Shown: positions 1 through 12,910 of the stretch, piece by piece | Position numbering within the stretch: position 1 is the stretch's first letter | Layout: each line of letters opens with the position of its first letter | From: Paragonimus westermani | Lineage: Eukaryota; Platyhelminthes; Trematoda; Plagiorchiida; Troglotrematidae | Direction of reading: 5' to 3' | Length of the DNA: 64,000 nucleotides | NCBI GenBank assembly: GCA_008508345.1 | Contig: QNGE01000876.1 | Location: forward strand, 87,210 to 151,209 | The notes under the pieces: generated by a model | What the model was told of the DNA's origin: nothing | What the model saw: only the letters and a program-made list of their open reading frames with translations | Database searches by the model: none | Translations under genes and position numbers: made by a program

Positions 1-280
1 TAGAGTAAATGTAGAATTCTCTGTTGATTAACTAAACATATGCATCCTAGAAGAACAAATGACACCATAGCTTTCGCACAGTGTCTTCTGTTTTCCAACC
101 GTCCCATCATTTAAGTTAATGCGACCAATGGGGTTAAAGAAGTATTCAGATTGAGACCATTATCCTCATTTTGAAGCAGTCAGAGCAAATTGCACTTATC
201 AGTTGCTGTAACAGTACTGAATATCGCTTGTGTTGCATGCGGGATAATCACCGATGTTTGAACGAAATGAAGTCACTCAC
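1..280 (-). other. Start of filamin intron 13
   Basis: The intron starts with GTGAGT after exon 13 and runs off the window edge. Nothing else is recognisable in it. Confidence 0.8.
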
Positions 281-508
281 TCGGACTCAGATTCTCCACA
301 AGTATCTTTGACATATCAACATTCGGTTTGACTGGTACACGGAACGGGCTACGCGGCACCTCTTGATTGTTGAAAAACACATGGATCGTGTAATTTGGCC
401 CTGGGGTGTTAGCAGTGTATGCCACACGGAATGTTCCATCTCGCATATCTTGTGTATCCATGGCTACATCACGACCCATTTCGTCGGTCACACTGATTCC
501 AACGTTAC
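281..508 (-). CDS. Filamin, window exon 13: second half of repeat 6 and start of repeat 7
   Basis: The exon codes 75 residues after a split glycine: NVGISVTDEMGRDVAMDTQD, MRDGTFRVAYTANTPGPNYT, IHVFFNNQEVPRSPFRVPVK, then PNVDMSKILVENLSP. The first sixty or so close repeat 6 (DGTF.V.YT...G..YTI.V.F, VPRSPFRV). The last part opens repeat 7 with VDMSK, as in the usual DASK start. It has no visible GPG after the first strand. The donor is CCGA|GTGAGT in phase 1. Further exons must lie before the window. Confidence 0.93.
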
Positions 509-3500
509 CTGTGACAGATAGAGCATTAAAGAAAAACCAGAGCTATGATTAGTGTGAGCAAAGCAAAGTCATTGAGTTCAGCAGAATAGTGACTGACTCG
601 AAAGAGGTGAAGCGCAGTTTACTAGACAACACATTTCGCGGTCTGCTAGTTTTGGTTTCTGTTTTCAAATTGACTTTGGGAAACGAGTGTTTCCAGTAAG
701 TCAACATTAGCTGCTGATGCCAGTAAAATTATTTTACCTCAACTTTACTGTTTAATCATCATAGGAACCCCCCATTAATGCGAAACTGATGGCTAGCTTG
801 CTGTATTTTACTAAACTCACCAGTGAACTGCATAACACTTGGGGCACCGTTCAGATTCCTTTAATGTTTGATGCCTCCACGAGCATTCTACGCGCGCGTG
901 ATTCGTATGTGCACACATACTAACGATTGATTGGAAAGAGCGACTGTAATAGACCTGGCTCCATCAGATTCTGTATGACTGAACGTACGATCTTCCGGTA
1001 GCTACATTTGGTCACATGCGAAAGCAAGTTTCTGGCCAGCTAATAGTATAATCCAAATGAAACGAAACTGCCTACCAAATCTACTTAAGACCTGGTCAAC
1101 AATATGGGCACTTAGTAGGGACAAAATCAGGTTGCATGAAATTTACAGTCAGAAGGACAGTCCGACTGCATGACGAGTGAATCAGACAGGAACCCACAGA
1201 TGACTCGAAATATTGCAGATTCATAAACATTTAAATGTTGTCGATTTATTCAACAAATTCCTAATTCCGCAAACGACATAGTTTAGCAGACAGACGTTAA
1301 ACGGGTCATATTAAAGTTCCTAATGAGTTTGATAGCCGTGACATTTGAAGGATGCAGTTTATTTTGAAGTAAATCGATTGACCTTTGCTTCTCACTGATT
1401 TAGAACTTTGATGAATCCCTGCTCCAATTTTTACAGTAAACAAACGGACGGTCACAGAATGATTGGCATGCACATGTGCCTCGTTAGCCTGAATGACATC
1501 AAATGAGGCAGTAACGGAGATCGAGGGCTTAACCAGGCAGAGCAAGTGGTGCTTTTAGCTGGTGTAGATCAGAACATTAAAGACCACAAAGACGATAGAA
1601 ACAGGCCAGGATTGGGAATGATGGAAGGAGCAGGAGGAAAATCAGGATTATTTAACTCAACCAAACAGGTTTCAGAAAGGATGACGCAGAATGGGACAAG
1701 AGGGGAACGGCACATTAAATTGTAGAACGACACGGAGATGAACGTTTTCAGTCGTTACAAATGTATCTCTCAGCCCGCCATTTACAGACGAAAAACACCC
1801 GTGGTATTTGATTGATCAGCCGGAAACTGATCCCACAAGTAAAAAGAGATGTGAATGACTGATCTAACATGGTGTAAATGGAATGAGCATTCTACTTCTT
1901 ACCATTAGGTTTTTCTTTAAAATATTTCACACAGCGCTTGAACGTCCACAACGTTCATAAGTTTCAAAATATTCCAGCTGCCTACTAACAGACCTAACAC
2001 TGAACGCACACTGCCCGTCCCGGCATACAGCGTCCTATACCCGCATGCGTTTTAAGACCAAACAGGGAGTCACTCATTGAATAGTTTAACCCATGGGATA
2101 AAAGGATACATCGTTGTTTTTTTTTGGGGGGGGGGGCAACCAGGAGCCTCTGACTCAAAGTCCGATTCATTTAGAGATGAAGGTATAGATATTTGTTCCC
2201 AACTGGGGCCCACATGACAGGCATTTATATGATCAAGTCCTTCGTACAATGCTTAATCTGATTGAGCGCTGCTGATCAAAAAGTCGACGTTAACTCACAC
2301 CCAGTCTAGGTTGGATAACCTCATGCAATTGCACGATCATCTGGTTCTATAACAAACAAGTGGTTATTTTTCTGCAGTCGCCTTCTTAGAAGAATGATGG
2401 TTTCTTTTATAGATACCCCCGATAGTAGCTAGACACATGTTAGTCTCTGAGGAACGCCTAACACAGTTCACTCGTACCATGCAGTGTAAATGGACTCGGT
2501 GGAATAAATCTAGCTCCTTTGGACCGCCTGATACGGGAAAATGAGAATACTCATAGCGCTGCATCTTCACCGTTATCACCGAGTCAGATAATCTGTAGTC
2601 AGCTTAAACCCAATGAGGTCATCAGCAACGGAAAGTGAGCCGAATGGACAATGCATTCTTTCCTCCGTTACTAACTGACAACAGACTATACAGACGCTCG
2701 TTAACCAATTTATCGAATTTCTTATAATGAACACTCGCGAGGTTATTAAAGCAGTCACCTAATGTGAATCAGAAGAGACGTATACAATCTACAAATCAAA
2801 GACATCACAACCAAACAGAGATAACGAGACTTGTGCCCAAACAACGCACATATGTGAAGTGGATCTTGCAAATGAGCATGCAAATCTACAGCTTTAAATA
2901 GACGAACGAAATGGAGACAATTTGCGACTGGTGTTAACGTGAAAAATAACGATATCATAAGCCACTTTCCTATAGGGTATTCCTTGAAAATGAGACTGTT
3001 CATAACAGAGGTTTGTAAACTTGTGAAGTAAGTGGACGTTCCAGGCGATAACAGTCTATGAAGTTTGTCGGCTAACTGATTCGCATCTGCAACTAAGGCG
3101 TTTCACCTGCTGAAGGGCCCGTGTCCTCGTTAAAAGAACTGTCTTGATACTCCTAAGCCGCGTCGATGGACAGGGTTTGAATAACCATGTAGAAAAGACG
3201 GATAATTACAGTTTGGTCTTGCTCAATACGAAAAACTGGGACTTTGGTTGGCATTATCGGTGTAGCTATTCTGTCCTTCTAGCAAGTAAATGAAAGCAGC
3301 CAACGTTCATTCCATAGAATTTAAAGAACCAAAGGTTGCCTGGCATGAACGTAGTTTGCCCAACTTACTGAACGCGTTTTAAGGTTTGTTTTGCCCCGTT
3401 AAGAGAGTCACCGTTAACGGAGTGTACATGCTTTGTGAAACAACGCGGAAATTGGTCGATGTGCGCGCAAAATCCTCTTTCCGGATGGAACCACATTTCA

Positions 3501-6472
3501 ACTAATACTGAGTCCATTTTTTCACTGACGTACGGGTCACAGAGTCTCTGGTACCAACGCTCATAATATCACCTACCGACCAAGAACAGAGGCTTACAGA
3601 AGTCGTTACGTTTCGTTTAACACACTCTTTACTGAAACAAATGGCTATCACGTTGTCTCGTCGATCGTAGTTTCGTTCCGTTCCCCAAAAGCCCCGTAGT
3701 TCGATAGTGTTTCATGTTTCTAAAAATGGTCACGTTAGCAGCTTTGGTTTTTATCGAGCAAGCACCAACCTTCTTTGTTACCTCTCTTGACTCCATGGCC
3801 ACGTTACCTCTTAACCCAACTGTCCTTACCGGTTCCTTATCACACTATTTGGAAGCCCGCCTACGAGTCTCAATTCCTCTGAGTTCGTTCGCTAAGCCCG
3901 TGTTGTCCACCGTTGCTGTTCTGACTGTTCACTGCATGTTGATTTCATTAATTGCGCTGTAGCAACTTAGAAGACACGACCTTCTTAATTTTTCGTTTTC
4001 TGTTTTAAGATTGAGCACCTTTGCCTGATTCCACCGGACACGATATGACCATGAACAATTTTGGAAATCAAGTGCAGAGAACTTTATAGCCGTAATTCAA
4101 CTTAAGTTGACAGACAACAGAGTAACTAGGTCAAAATCCCACTATCAGGCCCTAGTTACCTAGTGTAAACGGGGGTGGGTTGAAGTTGGCTCAGTAGCAG
4201 CTCTAGCTGAAAGCTGAAATCTCGCTACTGGGTGATACCGGATCAGCCTTTTATTGCCTCAGTAAGAACGCAGCTGGTACGTCGGAACTTGAATTGGGAT
4301 TGGATTGACTGGAACATTCAATGTGAGTAGATTGTCTATTTGTTTCCATCCGCGAACTAGCTATCTAAACATCAAATATAGTGACCTAGTTTCGCAAAAG
4401 TTGGCAGAACAAGGTTAGCACCCAGTTGTAAACCTGATGAGAACCGCTACAGTCGTGTCCTTTACGCGCAGGACCCAGTTAACATTGAAGGTCTTCCAAA
4501 AATTTCACGAATGGTTTTGGAATACCATGAGTTTTCTGTAAAATCAGTCACTCATTAGCAAAGCGAACGCTACTGGAGAGTGGTACCAAAGGTGGTGTTT
4601 GCTGAGGTTTCACATCACCACTTACTGTGAGACAAAACTATCTGGACACCTTGTCTTTTCATACTTTACTACCGATCAATGAAAATATCTGGACAAGTGT
4701 ACAGTCATGAGTTTCGTAATAATGATATACTCAAAGTCTTATATAGTGTGGTCTTGACAGAACTACAAAGACCACTGGTATAGCTTCATTGATGAGCTAG
4801 CAGGTTTTATTCCCTCGGTATCGATCAGAAGTTTCATTACATCTGAATGGGTAACTTTGTGACATGTGATTCTCTGAGGTACTTCCTTTTTTCCGTTTTT
4901 CTCTTAATTCAATCAACTTATGGTATCTGTGTACACCCGTGAAGCCCATTATTCCAATGGGCCTGTCAAACTGCGATTGAGACTATACGCGAACAGTCTT
5001 AAGACTTGAACGCCATAATAGTTGGACATGCTTTTTGTTGGCTCATTGCTTTGTTGAAAAGTGACAACTTAATGCATTTGTAACTTCATTAATAATAGTA
5101 ACACATTGTGCAGGGTTGATTGTGATCTTCATTCAAGATGACTGGTTCATTCAAGTCAATCACTGAAAATGTACCTCAACCGGCCAATGAGGCAGTATAA
5201 CTGTTTAGCTAATTCAAAGGTACTTCAAACTTTGGCAGAATGTGTCCGTTCTGCTCTTGGCAGCTGATCCACCCAGCTTGGTTAGTATCGTCACTGCAAC
5301 CTATCACTCCAAAAAAATGACATGAAACCTTAACTAGCCATTGCTGACTCATCTTCCAACCTGTTACCTATAAGACTGAGTACTAAACCTTGGAGAATGA
5401 AGTAACGTGGATATAGCTGTTTTAGCATAGTAGGCCTTGTCGGTCATTGACTGGATAGTCCTACGCATACTTCATTCAGCCAAAGTGCTGTAAACCCGTT
5501 TCCGAACTATGAACCAGTATAAGCTGAAACTTATTTCCTTAAATGTCACAACCTTCCCACCTTCTATCTACGTCAAGTAACTCTCCTATGAAATGACAAG
5601 AACGGCCTGCCTTCTGTCTCACAGTATTGTTTGGCGCTTGAGTGTTATTTAGTGATGAATGACCAGGTTAGCAAGCTATCATAGTCATGTGACTGCTGGC
5701 AGGGATGGTTACAATACAGTCGCTAAAAGTGCACGGCTTACGCGATATGTAAACAGCTAACATCTGTGAAGTGCCCTTAGCGTTTTCTGCAATCATTTTT
5801 GATAAAAGTTACCAAAACACCTGCGATAAAATTGTGTATGTTCCAGATACTTTTATGATGTAGGGTGCTCACTCAGATGTCCGCTAGGCATCACTATGTG
5901 TATGCGAAGGGATGTTCCGAATCAGGGTTAGATGTTACAGCTTGTCTTGCAGGTTGAATTCCATCAACACCTCCCTTCCGTTGTACATTGTTCCTATGCT
6001 TCCACCTTGGCACTTTCACGACACACTGGTAGTTTTTTGAAGGAGTGTTCAAACGCTAGTATTCGGCCAATGAACACCCCAAAGCCTTCGAATGGTTTGC
6101 TTTCTTTTGGAGGGGTCGCAAATCTCAGTTACTCGTGCAGTGACACACGGAGTTACATAACCACGGAGCATCGCACCTCTCCAGACCGTCATTCCAGTGT
6201 ACGACGCCACCCTCGACTCCATACATGCTTTCACGAAGGTCGGAACACTCTCCTCGACTCATGTTGAGAAACAGATTATCGCCGTAAGTGGTACATTAAG
6301 GGAAGTGTATTCAAAATAGAATATCGTTATAGGTTTGTCGATTTAGGTTTCCGTTACCCAATCCTTCATAACAGCCTTACCCAGTCCTTTACTTGATACG
6401 CAGTCAGAACATTACACTTCAGTTCAGCCAGCTTGACTGATTTAGTGGTCACTAACTCTCACACACACTGAC
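509..6472 (-). other. Filamin intron 12 (5.96 kb)
   Basis: The intron splits repeat 6, with a GTCAGT donor and a tctgtcacag acceptor. It contains a T9G11 homopolymer junction at 2.12 kb and a GC-richer patch at 5.93-6.27 kb with overlapping ORFs on both strands. No recognisable product is encoded there. Confidence 0.85.
2117..2136 (+). repeat. T9G11 homopolymer junction
   Basis: Nine T are followed directly by eleven G in intron 12. It may be prone to sequencing or assembly length error. Confidence 0.9.
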
Positions 6473-6590
6473 CTTGGCCGGCCTGCTTGCAATCCACAAT
6501 AAAATGCGTCGGTTCCCCGCGTACCACACTCTCCACACCGGGACCGAACACACGCACCCGGCCAGGTTGGCTGGGCTCAGCCACGTCCAC
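6473..6590 (-). CDS. Filamin, window exon 12: first half of repeat 6
   Basis: The exon codes 39 residues: VDVAEPSQPGRVRVFGPGVE, then SVVRGEPTHFIVDCKQAGQ. The V.V.GPGV and EPT.F.VDC..AGQG motifs match repeat 6 of animal filamins. It starts at phase 0 after cctgtttcag. I placed the donor at CAAG|GTCAGT, not at the GTGTGT four bases on, because phase 1 then joins exon 13 as AGQ-G-NVGISV. Two overlapping ORFs in other frames are shadows. Confidence 0.92.
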
Positions 6591-7639
6591 CTGAAACAGG
6601 AAACCGGATGGCGTGCGTAAAGCAGATGAGGAACACAAAACTGAACAGCTGCAGTCACCATGACTACTTGTGGTTACAGCTGACCAGACAGCCCATAAAG
6701 ATTTAAAGTACATCTTTCATTTAGGAAAGTGAGGCAAGCTGGTTTGGGGCCGAAAAAGGTTATGGAGAAATAACAACTCACACTTTGTTGGATGTGGCGG
6801 AAGTCGCCTAATGGAAATGGTTTACCTGGTCAAACATCACTGAGAAGTGTGCTAATTGTACAGTGTTACACCTGAGTCGGCATATATACGTTAATTGCTG
6901 TTGTCGTCTTGTGAATTTTGAAACAATCTAGGAATGTACACACCTGGTTGGGTTTGTGCCTATTCGACGGAATAAGTTAAAATTTGGTCTATGTATTGTA
7001 GCAACGTAGGTGACGTACAGCATGACTCTAACTTCACAAACAGTAGGACGGTTGAATCCCATATACCATTGCCCGCCCAATCAGCCTGCTTCTATCGAGG
7101 GCGGACTGTTGTATTCACTTTTGATTGTTAGTATCTGGTCCAGATTTGTGACACCATTGAAAATAAAGCGGTGAGCACTGCTCAATTTAGCTGGCGTCTA
7201 ATGAACCACAAGCAACCAACACCACTGTTTACATCCAGCTGATGAAAAACAAGCGTCGGAAGTACATTAAGTCAAGATATGTGAACGGTCCACGTGTGCA
7301 AGCTAATCAATCAAGAACTGGAAGAACAGAGGAGGTTTGCAATCATGAAGTGACTACAAGAGTCAAGCTTCTCAAATGAATATTACGCAACAAAATGTTG
7401 GTTTGTTTCACATTTACGTTAACGCTAGTCATAAGCCAAAAAGTAATAGACAATTGAAGTTATTTAATTAACAAACGAGCCTGACGTAATGAATCAGTCA
7501 CTGTACCTTAAGCTATTAGTCCACTGACTGACGCTACATTTTGTGCTTAGTCAGCTCAATATCGTAGCTTATTGCTACCTTCCCTGTCCATACTATACAA
7601 CAGGACAGCTGCCGTTTCTCCTCTCGAGCAGTCGAGCAT

Positions 7640-7852
7640 CATGAGAATGATTCAGAGGCTACTGAGTGGTTGCATACGATTAGTTGGTTGTTCCTGATGG
7701 ACTATCACTGACTCAGTAGTCGGCTATGCCACCTCACACGAGTGTGGCCAGAGCTCTAATCACAACCGTGGTAAAGATATGCACTACTAACGAGCAATAA
7801 CAAGAGCAAAAATCGCGTCCAGTGGTTCTTTCTGAAAGGAGATAGGTGAAAC
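7640..7852 (+). mobile_element. Diverged SINE-like copy C
   Basis: The segment is collinear with copy A from GAGTGGTTG through CAGTAGTCGGCTATGCC, GTGTGGCCAGAGCTC, ACCGTGGTA and CGAGCAATAACAAGAGC, with scattered changes. The match continues about 100 bp past the tRNA-like part. The boundaries are approximate. Confidence 0.42.
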
Positions 7853-7888
7853 GTCTGTGTGACTAGACAAGTTGCGTCCAATTTATTT

Positions 7889-7899
7889 GGGGGGGGGGG
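7889..7899 (+). repeat. G11 homopolymer
   Basis: A run of eleven G in intron 11, just downstream of SINE-like copy C. Confidence 0.9.
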
Positions 7900-8705
7900 C
7901 AATTCTCGTATTATGCCTACCACAATTCCCTACTATTTACTAGAAATGATACATCACTTTGTCCGTTCAAAAATAGATTGTCAAGAAAGTATGTTCACAC
8001 GTTTATTCTCAATCTTGATGTTACTGCTAGTTTGGGGAGACCATTACGAATCAGTGAAACCTGTTATCGATTAATAGCCACAGATCTATCCAAAATGGCT
8101 GAGTAAAAACCAAACATTGTATAGGAGATACAAAGCGTTCAGACATTTGGTGACTAAGACATCATCTGTGTTGCAAATCCCATTGCGTAATTAATCTGTA
8201 AACAAATGTAGAAGAAATGTCTTTTGAGCTCGCCATGTATAAATAGGCAGTGTGACGGAAAAAATTTAGGTGCCATTATGAGCTGCGAAGAGACTTGTTT
8301 GAGTACGCTTTTTGTGAAGGATTCAAAGCGATGTTTATCACACACCAACATGCGTTTCGATCAACGTCGTTAAACTGATAACCGACGATACCTATTAAAA
8401 GTGGTGCCATTCTGGTATAGTGGCAATCTGGAATTGGCACATGTGTGTGTGTATAGGTTGTGGTTTTCATATATATAACAATTATTTTGCTTTCAACCTT
8501 TCGGTTAAGCTAAGACCACTCAACTTGGACAGTTTGCTGTGGAAACCCGAAAAGAAATGTAGTAGCTCCGAACAAAGAAGTAAAATCAAGATGAGCTAAT
8601 GATTGTAATCTATAACAGTCCTAACTTCATGAAATTGATCTTTAAGGTGTGATCTTGTGTTCGAAAATATGAATGCGGGACTTGAGACCAGAATGACAGA
8701 CTTAC

Positions 8706-8966
8706 TCGGAATGGGCTACGAGGTACATTGACGGTTCCATAAGACACCAAAATTGTGTGTTTCCTTGGAACCTTAGGTGTGTAACTGCATGTGTAAGTTC
8801 CATCTCCATTGTCACGAACTTTAAGGGCTACGGGTTCCCCTTCATTGTCCCGACATTCAACGGTGAGCGGTGCTGGACCACCAGCATCTCGAATATCCAC
8901 TGTGAATTCCGTTGGCTGGCCGGCGACATTTCCGGTGGGCATCACGCCAGGGCCATGAACTTTCAC
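8706..8966 (-). CDS. Filamin, window exon 11: complete repeat 5
   Basis: A single exon of exactly 87 codons, phase 0 at both ends, carries a whole filamin repeat: VKVHGPGVMPTGNVAGQPTE, FTVDIRDAGGPAPLTVECRD, NEGEPVALKVRDNGDGTYTC, SYTPKVPRKHTILVSYGTVN and VPRSPFR. Repeat hallmarks (GPG, FTVD..DAG, DNGDGTY, YTP, SPFR) are all present, and PRKHT matches repeat 5 of animal filamins. The donor is CGA|GTAAGT. It is the only repeat in the window not split by an intron. Confidence 0.95.
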
Positions 8967-9063
8967 CTTGGACACCAAGGGGACAAGACAAACATTTCAA
9001 TCGACTTTGGTCAAACCGTGTATAAAAGAGATGCATCGAATGTCAATCCTGTGGAAAACTCAC
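8967..9063 (-). other. Filamin intron 10 (97 bp)
   Basis: This is the only sub-200-bp intron of the gene in this window. Its donor is GTGAGT and its acceptor ccttggtgtccaag. Joining the two exons yields CDPER-VKVHGPG, a normal repeat 4 to 5 junction. It holds no other feature. Confidence 0.9.
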
Positions 9064-9257
9064 CCGTTCCGGATCGCATTTGCCCATATCCGGATCGATA
9101 GGTACCATGAAAGGCGATTTGGGGATGTTCTCGTCGTTGCATAAAATGTGTACTGCATATTCGCCAGGGACTGTCGGCCAGTAAGCAACGGTGGCCGATC
9201 CATCACCATTGTCTGTGCAGTCAATGCGCGCTTCACTGGGTCCTTCGATTGAAAAGC
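9064..9257 (-). CDS. Filamin, window exon 10: second half of repeat 4
   Basis: The exon codes 64 residues after the split glycine: [55 protein letters not shown] and [23 protein letters not shown] and YWP..PGEYAVH are strong filamin signatures, and the YWP variant is typical of repeat 4. The acceptor is tgtccctgcag and the donor CGG|GTGAGT at phase 0. It is only 97 bp from exon 11. ORFs in other frames over this segment are shadows. Confidence 0.95.
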
Positions 9258-12200
9258 CTGCAGGGACAGGATTAACAGATTAAGGACCAACAACCACACA
9301 ATAGTATAGTCTGGTAGACGTAACTGTTCTCGAAACAGCTGTGAGAGAATGATCTGCCTTTCACAATTTTGCTTTCAGAGATGACAAATTTACTCATTGC
9401 ATGCTACCTACCAGAACTCTTACCCTCGTTTTGAGAGATCAAAATGATCAGGAGAACAACGTTTGTTCAACAAAGCACACTTGATGCTGGTTTACTGTTG
9501 AATTACTGAAAAGGTTCTGGTAGAAGCTGATGGTGCGTTTAATCATACGTGAAAGAACATCGGTATAAATGTAGGTTTCCAGTGAACATCAGTTGAGGCA
9601 ATTTCCTGTATACATCTGATGGTACCTTCCGGTCTATTTGTGTGATATTGACTTCCACCTCACAGACAGAATCGCATAGTAGGCAAACACCTTCTTAACT
9701 TGTCATTATCTGAGTCTGTCTACGTTTTGCGAAGTATGCGGTGGGGTCAACTGAAAACATTGAGGGTAGATTTAATGTTACCGACACAAGCGGATGTACA
9801 TGTCGATTCTGGTATTCCGGCGCCTCTTGTTACTCGAAAAAACACCTGACTCTGTGAACGGTAGCCACTCTCAACCACTTGGTGACTCCTAAAACGCCCC
9901 TGTCGTTGAAGCAAGCGTCTCATAAAACTGACCTGAACGGGAAATAGTAGCCTGTCACAGGACCAGTTCGAGATATCCTATTTAGATGCAAAAAATCCAC
10001 ATGCACCACCAAGGTGTTCAAAGTCGGTAACTGAGAGCATACGACGATGGACATAGTCGTTTGAACGCCGAAAGACAATCAGTGATGTGACCTGTTTTGA
10101 GAATGTGACCTTTAAGCGAAGACTTCCATGTCTTGTGACAGTTACACTGATGCCTCTTCACCTCGTCCACATTGCTCTCAACAGTTTGAGGAACGCGACC
10201 ACACGCTGATCTAGACACGATCCTGTTTTGTAGCTACTTTCCTGTCACTCCTTTATGCAACGAGTTTCCTACGGACAAAGTTGTGACAAATTTTTACACT
10301 ATCCTAGAATGCCAAGATCTGTCGACCTAAGCCCTGAACTCACATCGCGTGCACAACTATTCGTGTGGGTGCATTTTTACTACAGACAACCCATAACTTT
10401 GATATTCCACGGCTTTATCCCTCTTTTCTTAGTCAAATGGAGCCGTTTCTAAGTATTGTAGCGTCAGTTTTTGGTCGTGTAGTTCAGCGTTCTCAGTTTT
10501 GTGGCCTCGTTTCTGAGACATGTCACTCACTTTCAGACCAATATGTTCTGTGTCTAAAATCAGGTTTATTGACCATTATTGTGTGTACGCCTTTGGGCTG
10601 AACTGTGCACCAGTAAATTATTTGAGAAAACGGGTGGGGTAGTTTGCTGATCTCAAACCGCACGATTCAGATGTGTCAACAATGCCCTCATGTTGCCGAA
10701 ATGGTGGACAGCGTGTTATCACATGGTCAGTGCTGTTCCAATCATATTTGTTCAACTCCCCGTTCGTTCGATCAGAAGGCTTTTTCACTTACCTGCTTTG
10801 TGACTAATGAGAATATAGGAGCTGGCCAAATGTCTGACAACTTACGCCCTTTCTTATTCAGAGAACTCAGCGTATCAGTTTGTTGTAGTTCGCAGCTGAC
10901 GCTGTCTCAGGGATGAACGCGTATCTGAATCTTCATGAACAGCACTTCACCTATCACCCACTTCACTACTCTTGTACTTGTCTTAAAGGTTAAGCACATT
11001 AAGCCACGGTGTCCAGTTTGCCCACCAGCACACATTCAGGGGATAATTCATCATGGTAAAAGATTCATCCGTAACACATGCATGCATTGTAGACCAGTAA
11101 AAGTGATTTTATACAACAGAACACACTGACTTGAACTTAAGCAATCCACCTCAACAACAAGACTATAAAACTCAAAAAGAGTGTACATCATTTGGTAGTA
11201 ATGTGACAGGACTTCACAGCACTACGCTAAAGTAAAGAGTTGGCACGACGCGACTAAACGAAGGAAGAAAAGCATGTGGCGGTGTCGAAACTGATGACCG
11301 GTTTCAGTTGGTAGGAGGCTCGTTACATCCATCGGAGTAAAGGAGCCTAATAGATATTGTTTTATGTTAGGCTAGACAGGCGACTGAAAGATTAGTCACC
11401 AGTTTACAAACTCGTTCTGTGAAACATTGCAGATGGACATTTACTTGAAACACATCTGTATAATGAGGTACTTTTTAAATCTGCTTGTCATTCTTAGAAA
11501 TCTCCTAGGCTCCATAGAACAACGTCCGTATTAGTCCCCGTCCGCGGAGAACAACCATCAACCGATTTTACCATAAACATCACCCTACTCGTTTAGATTT
11601 CTGATAGGCTAAGCGTCGAATCCGCCTGAGGTTAAGTCGTTTAAAACGATAGATGTTCATTTTACAAGCGGTAGTCGTATGTGTTTAATGATGAGGAGTC
11701 AACGAATATACACAGCCAGTTTTGTGGTTGTTCCCATTCATCGGTTATGTGCACGCGGCGACGTTCGTTTCCACTCTGGGAACGGTAGATGCTGTTCTCT
11801 GCTGATACCAGCTCATAAGTTATTACCCATGAAATAACTACATGTGACTTCCACACGGATCTGTAAAGGCCGTCAAATCTGAAATAATTGGCAAAACTAA
11901 CTGACGAATGACTTATTATTTATAGGTAGGTAATTATCCTTTCCCAGTTCCAGTACGAATCATATGTTCTGGTGCCAACACTTCTGATTTTCCACCGAGG
12001 TATCGATTTGTCATTGGTCGTCTGAAGACTATGAGGATATCGTCAATATATGTTTGATAACATACCCCAGGCAGTTTGTGAACATGGGACATGAAGATAC
12101 ATATCCTCGCAAACTGAAACTGGAGGACAGCTTATGACAACTCCAGCAGGCTGGGTGACGCAAGTTCTTTTGGAGTTACAGCGAAAAATCATTGTACACT

Positions 12201-12789
12201 GACACAGAGGATGCTTCAGTTCAGAATGTCATGAATGAACATCAGTATGGCACACGGACGTACCCTAACGTGCGTCACGTTTTCGAACCAGACCGCAACG
12301 TTCGTAAACAATTTTTACACGCCAGAAAGGACGATTACCATACAGTGTTAAGACAAAGACTACCAAACGTAATATTTTCAGAGGGATTCACCAAAGGAAT
12401 TAGCATTACTGTGGTAATGTTTGTGGGCTTTTCTATGTTTGAGAAAGATACTTTACACGGGAGAGAATTTTCTGTTCATTTTGCGTTTATTTACCTTCGG
12501 AGTACGTACCTGAACTTGTGCTGAGAAGTCAGTTTATAAAGGGATCAAACAGTGTATATCACAATACTTGTTTTGCTGTTCGAATCGCCATCAGTCGCTA
12601 TGAGTAGTTGCTTGTCGCAGACGTTCTAGATCGATCCACCGTTTCGAATCTTCACTTGTCGTCATGCTAGTTGGGTGTTTACGACTGATGGAAAGGTGTG
12701 AAACGGATATATATTGTCATCAGACTGCAATATTTAAGGTATTCATGAGTGGCCGGGGATTCGGTTAACATTAAGTTGAATATCGTCCA

Positions 12790-12910
12790 CATTCGACCAT
12801 GGCCTAACTTAAGGTCGATGACGTAACAATCAACACAGTTGCCTCATGAAGCGTGGCCGGAGCTCTGTTCCCGGTAGTGAACAGGATGTGTAATATGAGT
12901 GAGCTCTAAA
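12790..12910 (+). mobile_element. Diverged SINE-like copy B
   Basis: The segment shares the core GCCTCATGAAGCGTGGCCGG and flanking stretches (CAACACAGTTGCCTCATGA, GAGTGAGCTCTAA) with copy A in the same order and spacing. The A and B boxes are degraded. It is probably an old copy; the boundaries are approximate. Confidence 0.42.

Larger units (their letters stand above)
6591..8705 (-). other. Filamin intron 11 (2.1 kb)
   Basis: The intron lies between repeats 5 and 6, with a GTAAGT donor and a cctgtttcag acceptor. It contains a SINE-like copy at 7.65-7.85 kb and a G11 run at 7.89 kb. No gene is recognised. Confidence 0.85.

Noticed and set aside
5932..6267. 111-codon ORF in a GC-richer patch of intron 12
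   Set aside because: Both strands are open in several frames because of composition; no motif or splice structure supports a gene.
6452..6713. ORFs extending past exon 12 on the minus strand
   Set aside because: The sequence upstream of the cctgtttcag acceptor is not filamin-like, and the second ORF is in the wrong frame.
12192..12524. 110-codon plus-strand ORF, with a faint feel of a small mitochondrial complex I subunit in its second half
   Set aside because: No definite family motif, no convincing splice sites, and ORFs of this length are expected by chance in 64 kb at this composition.
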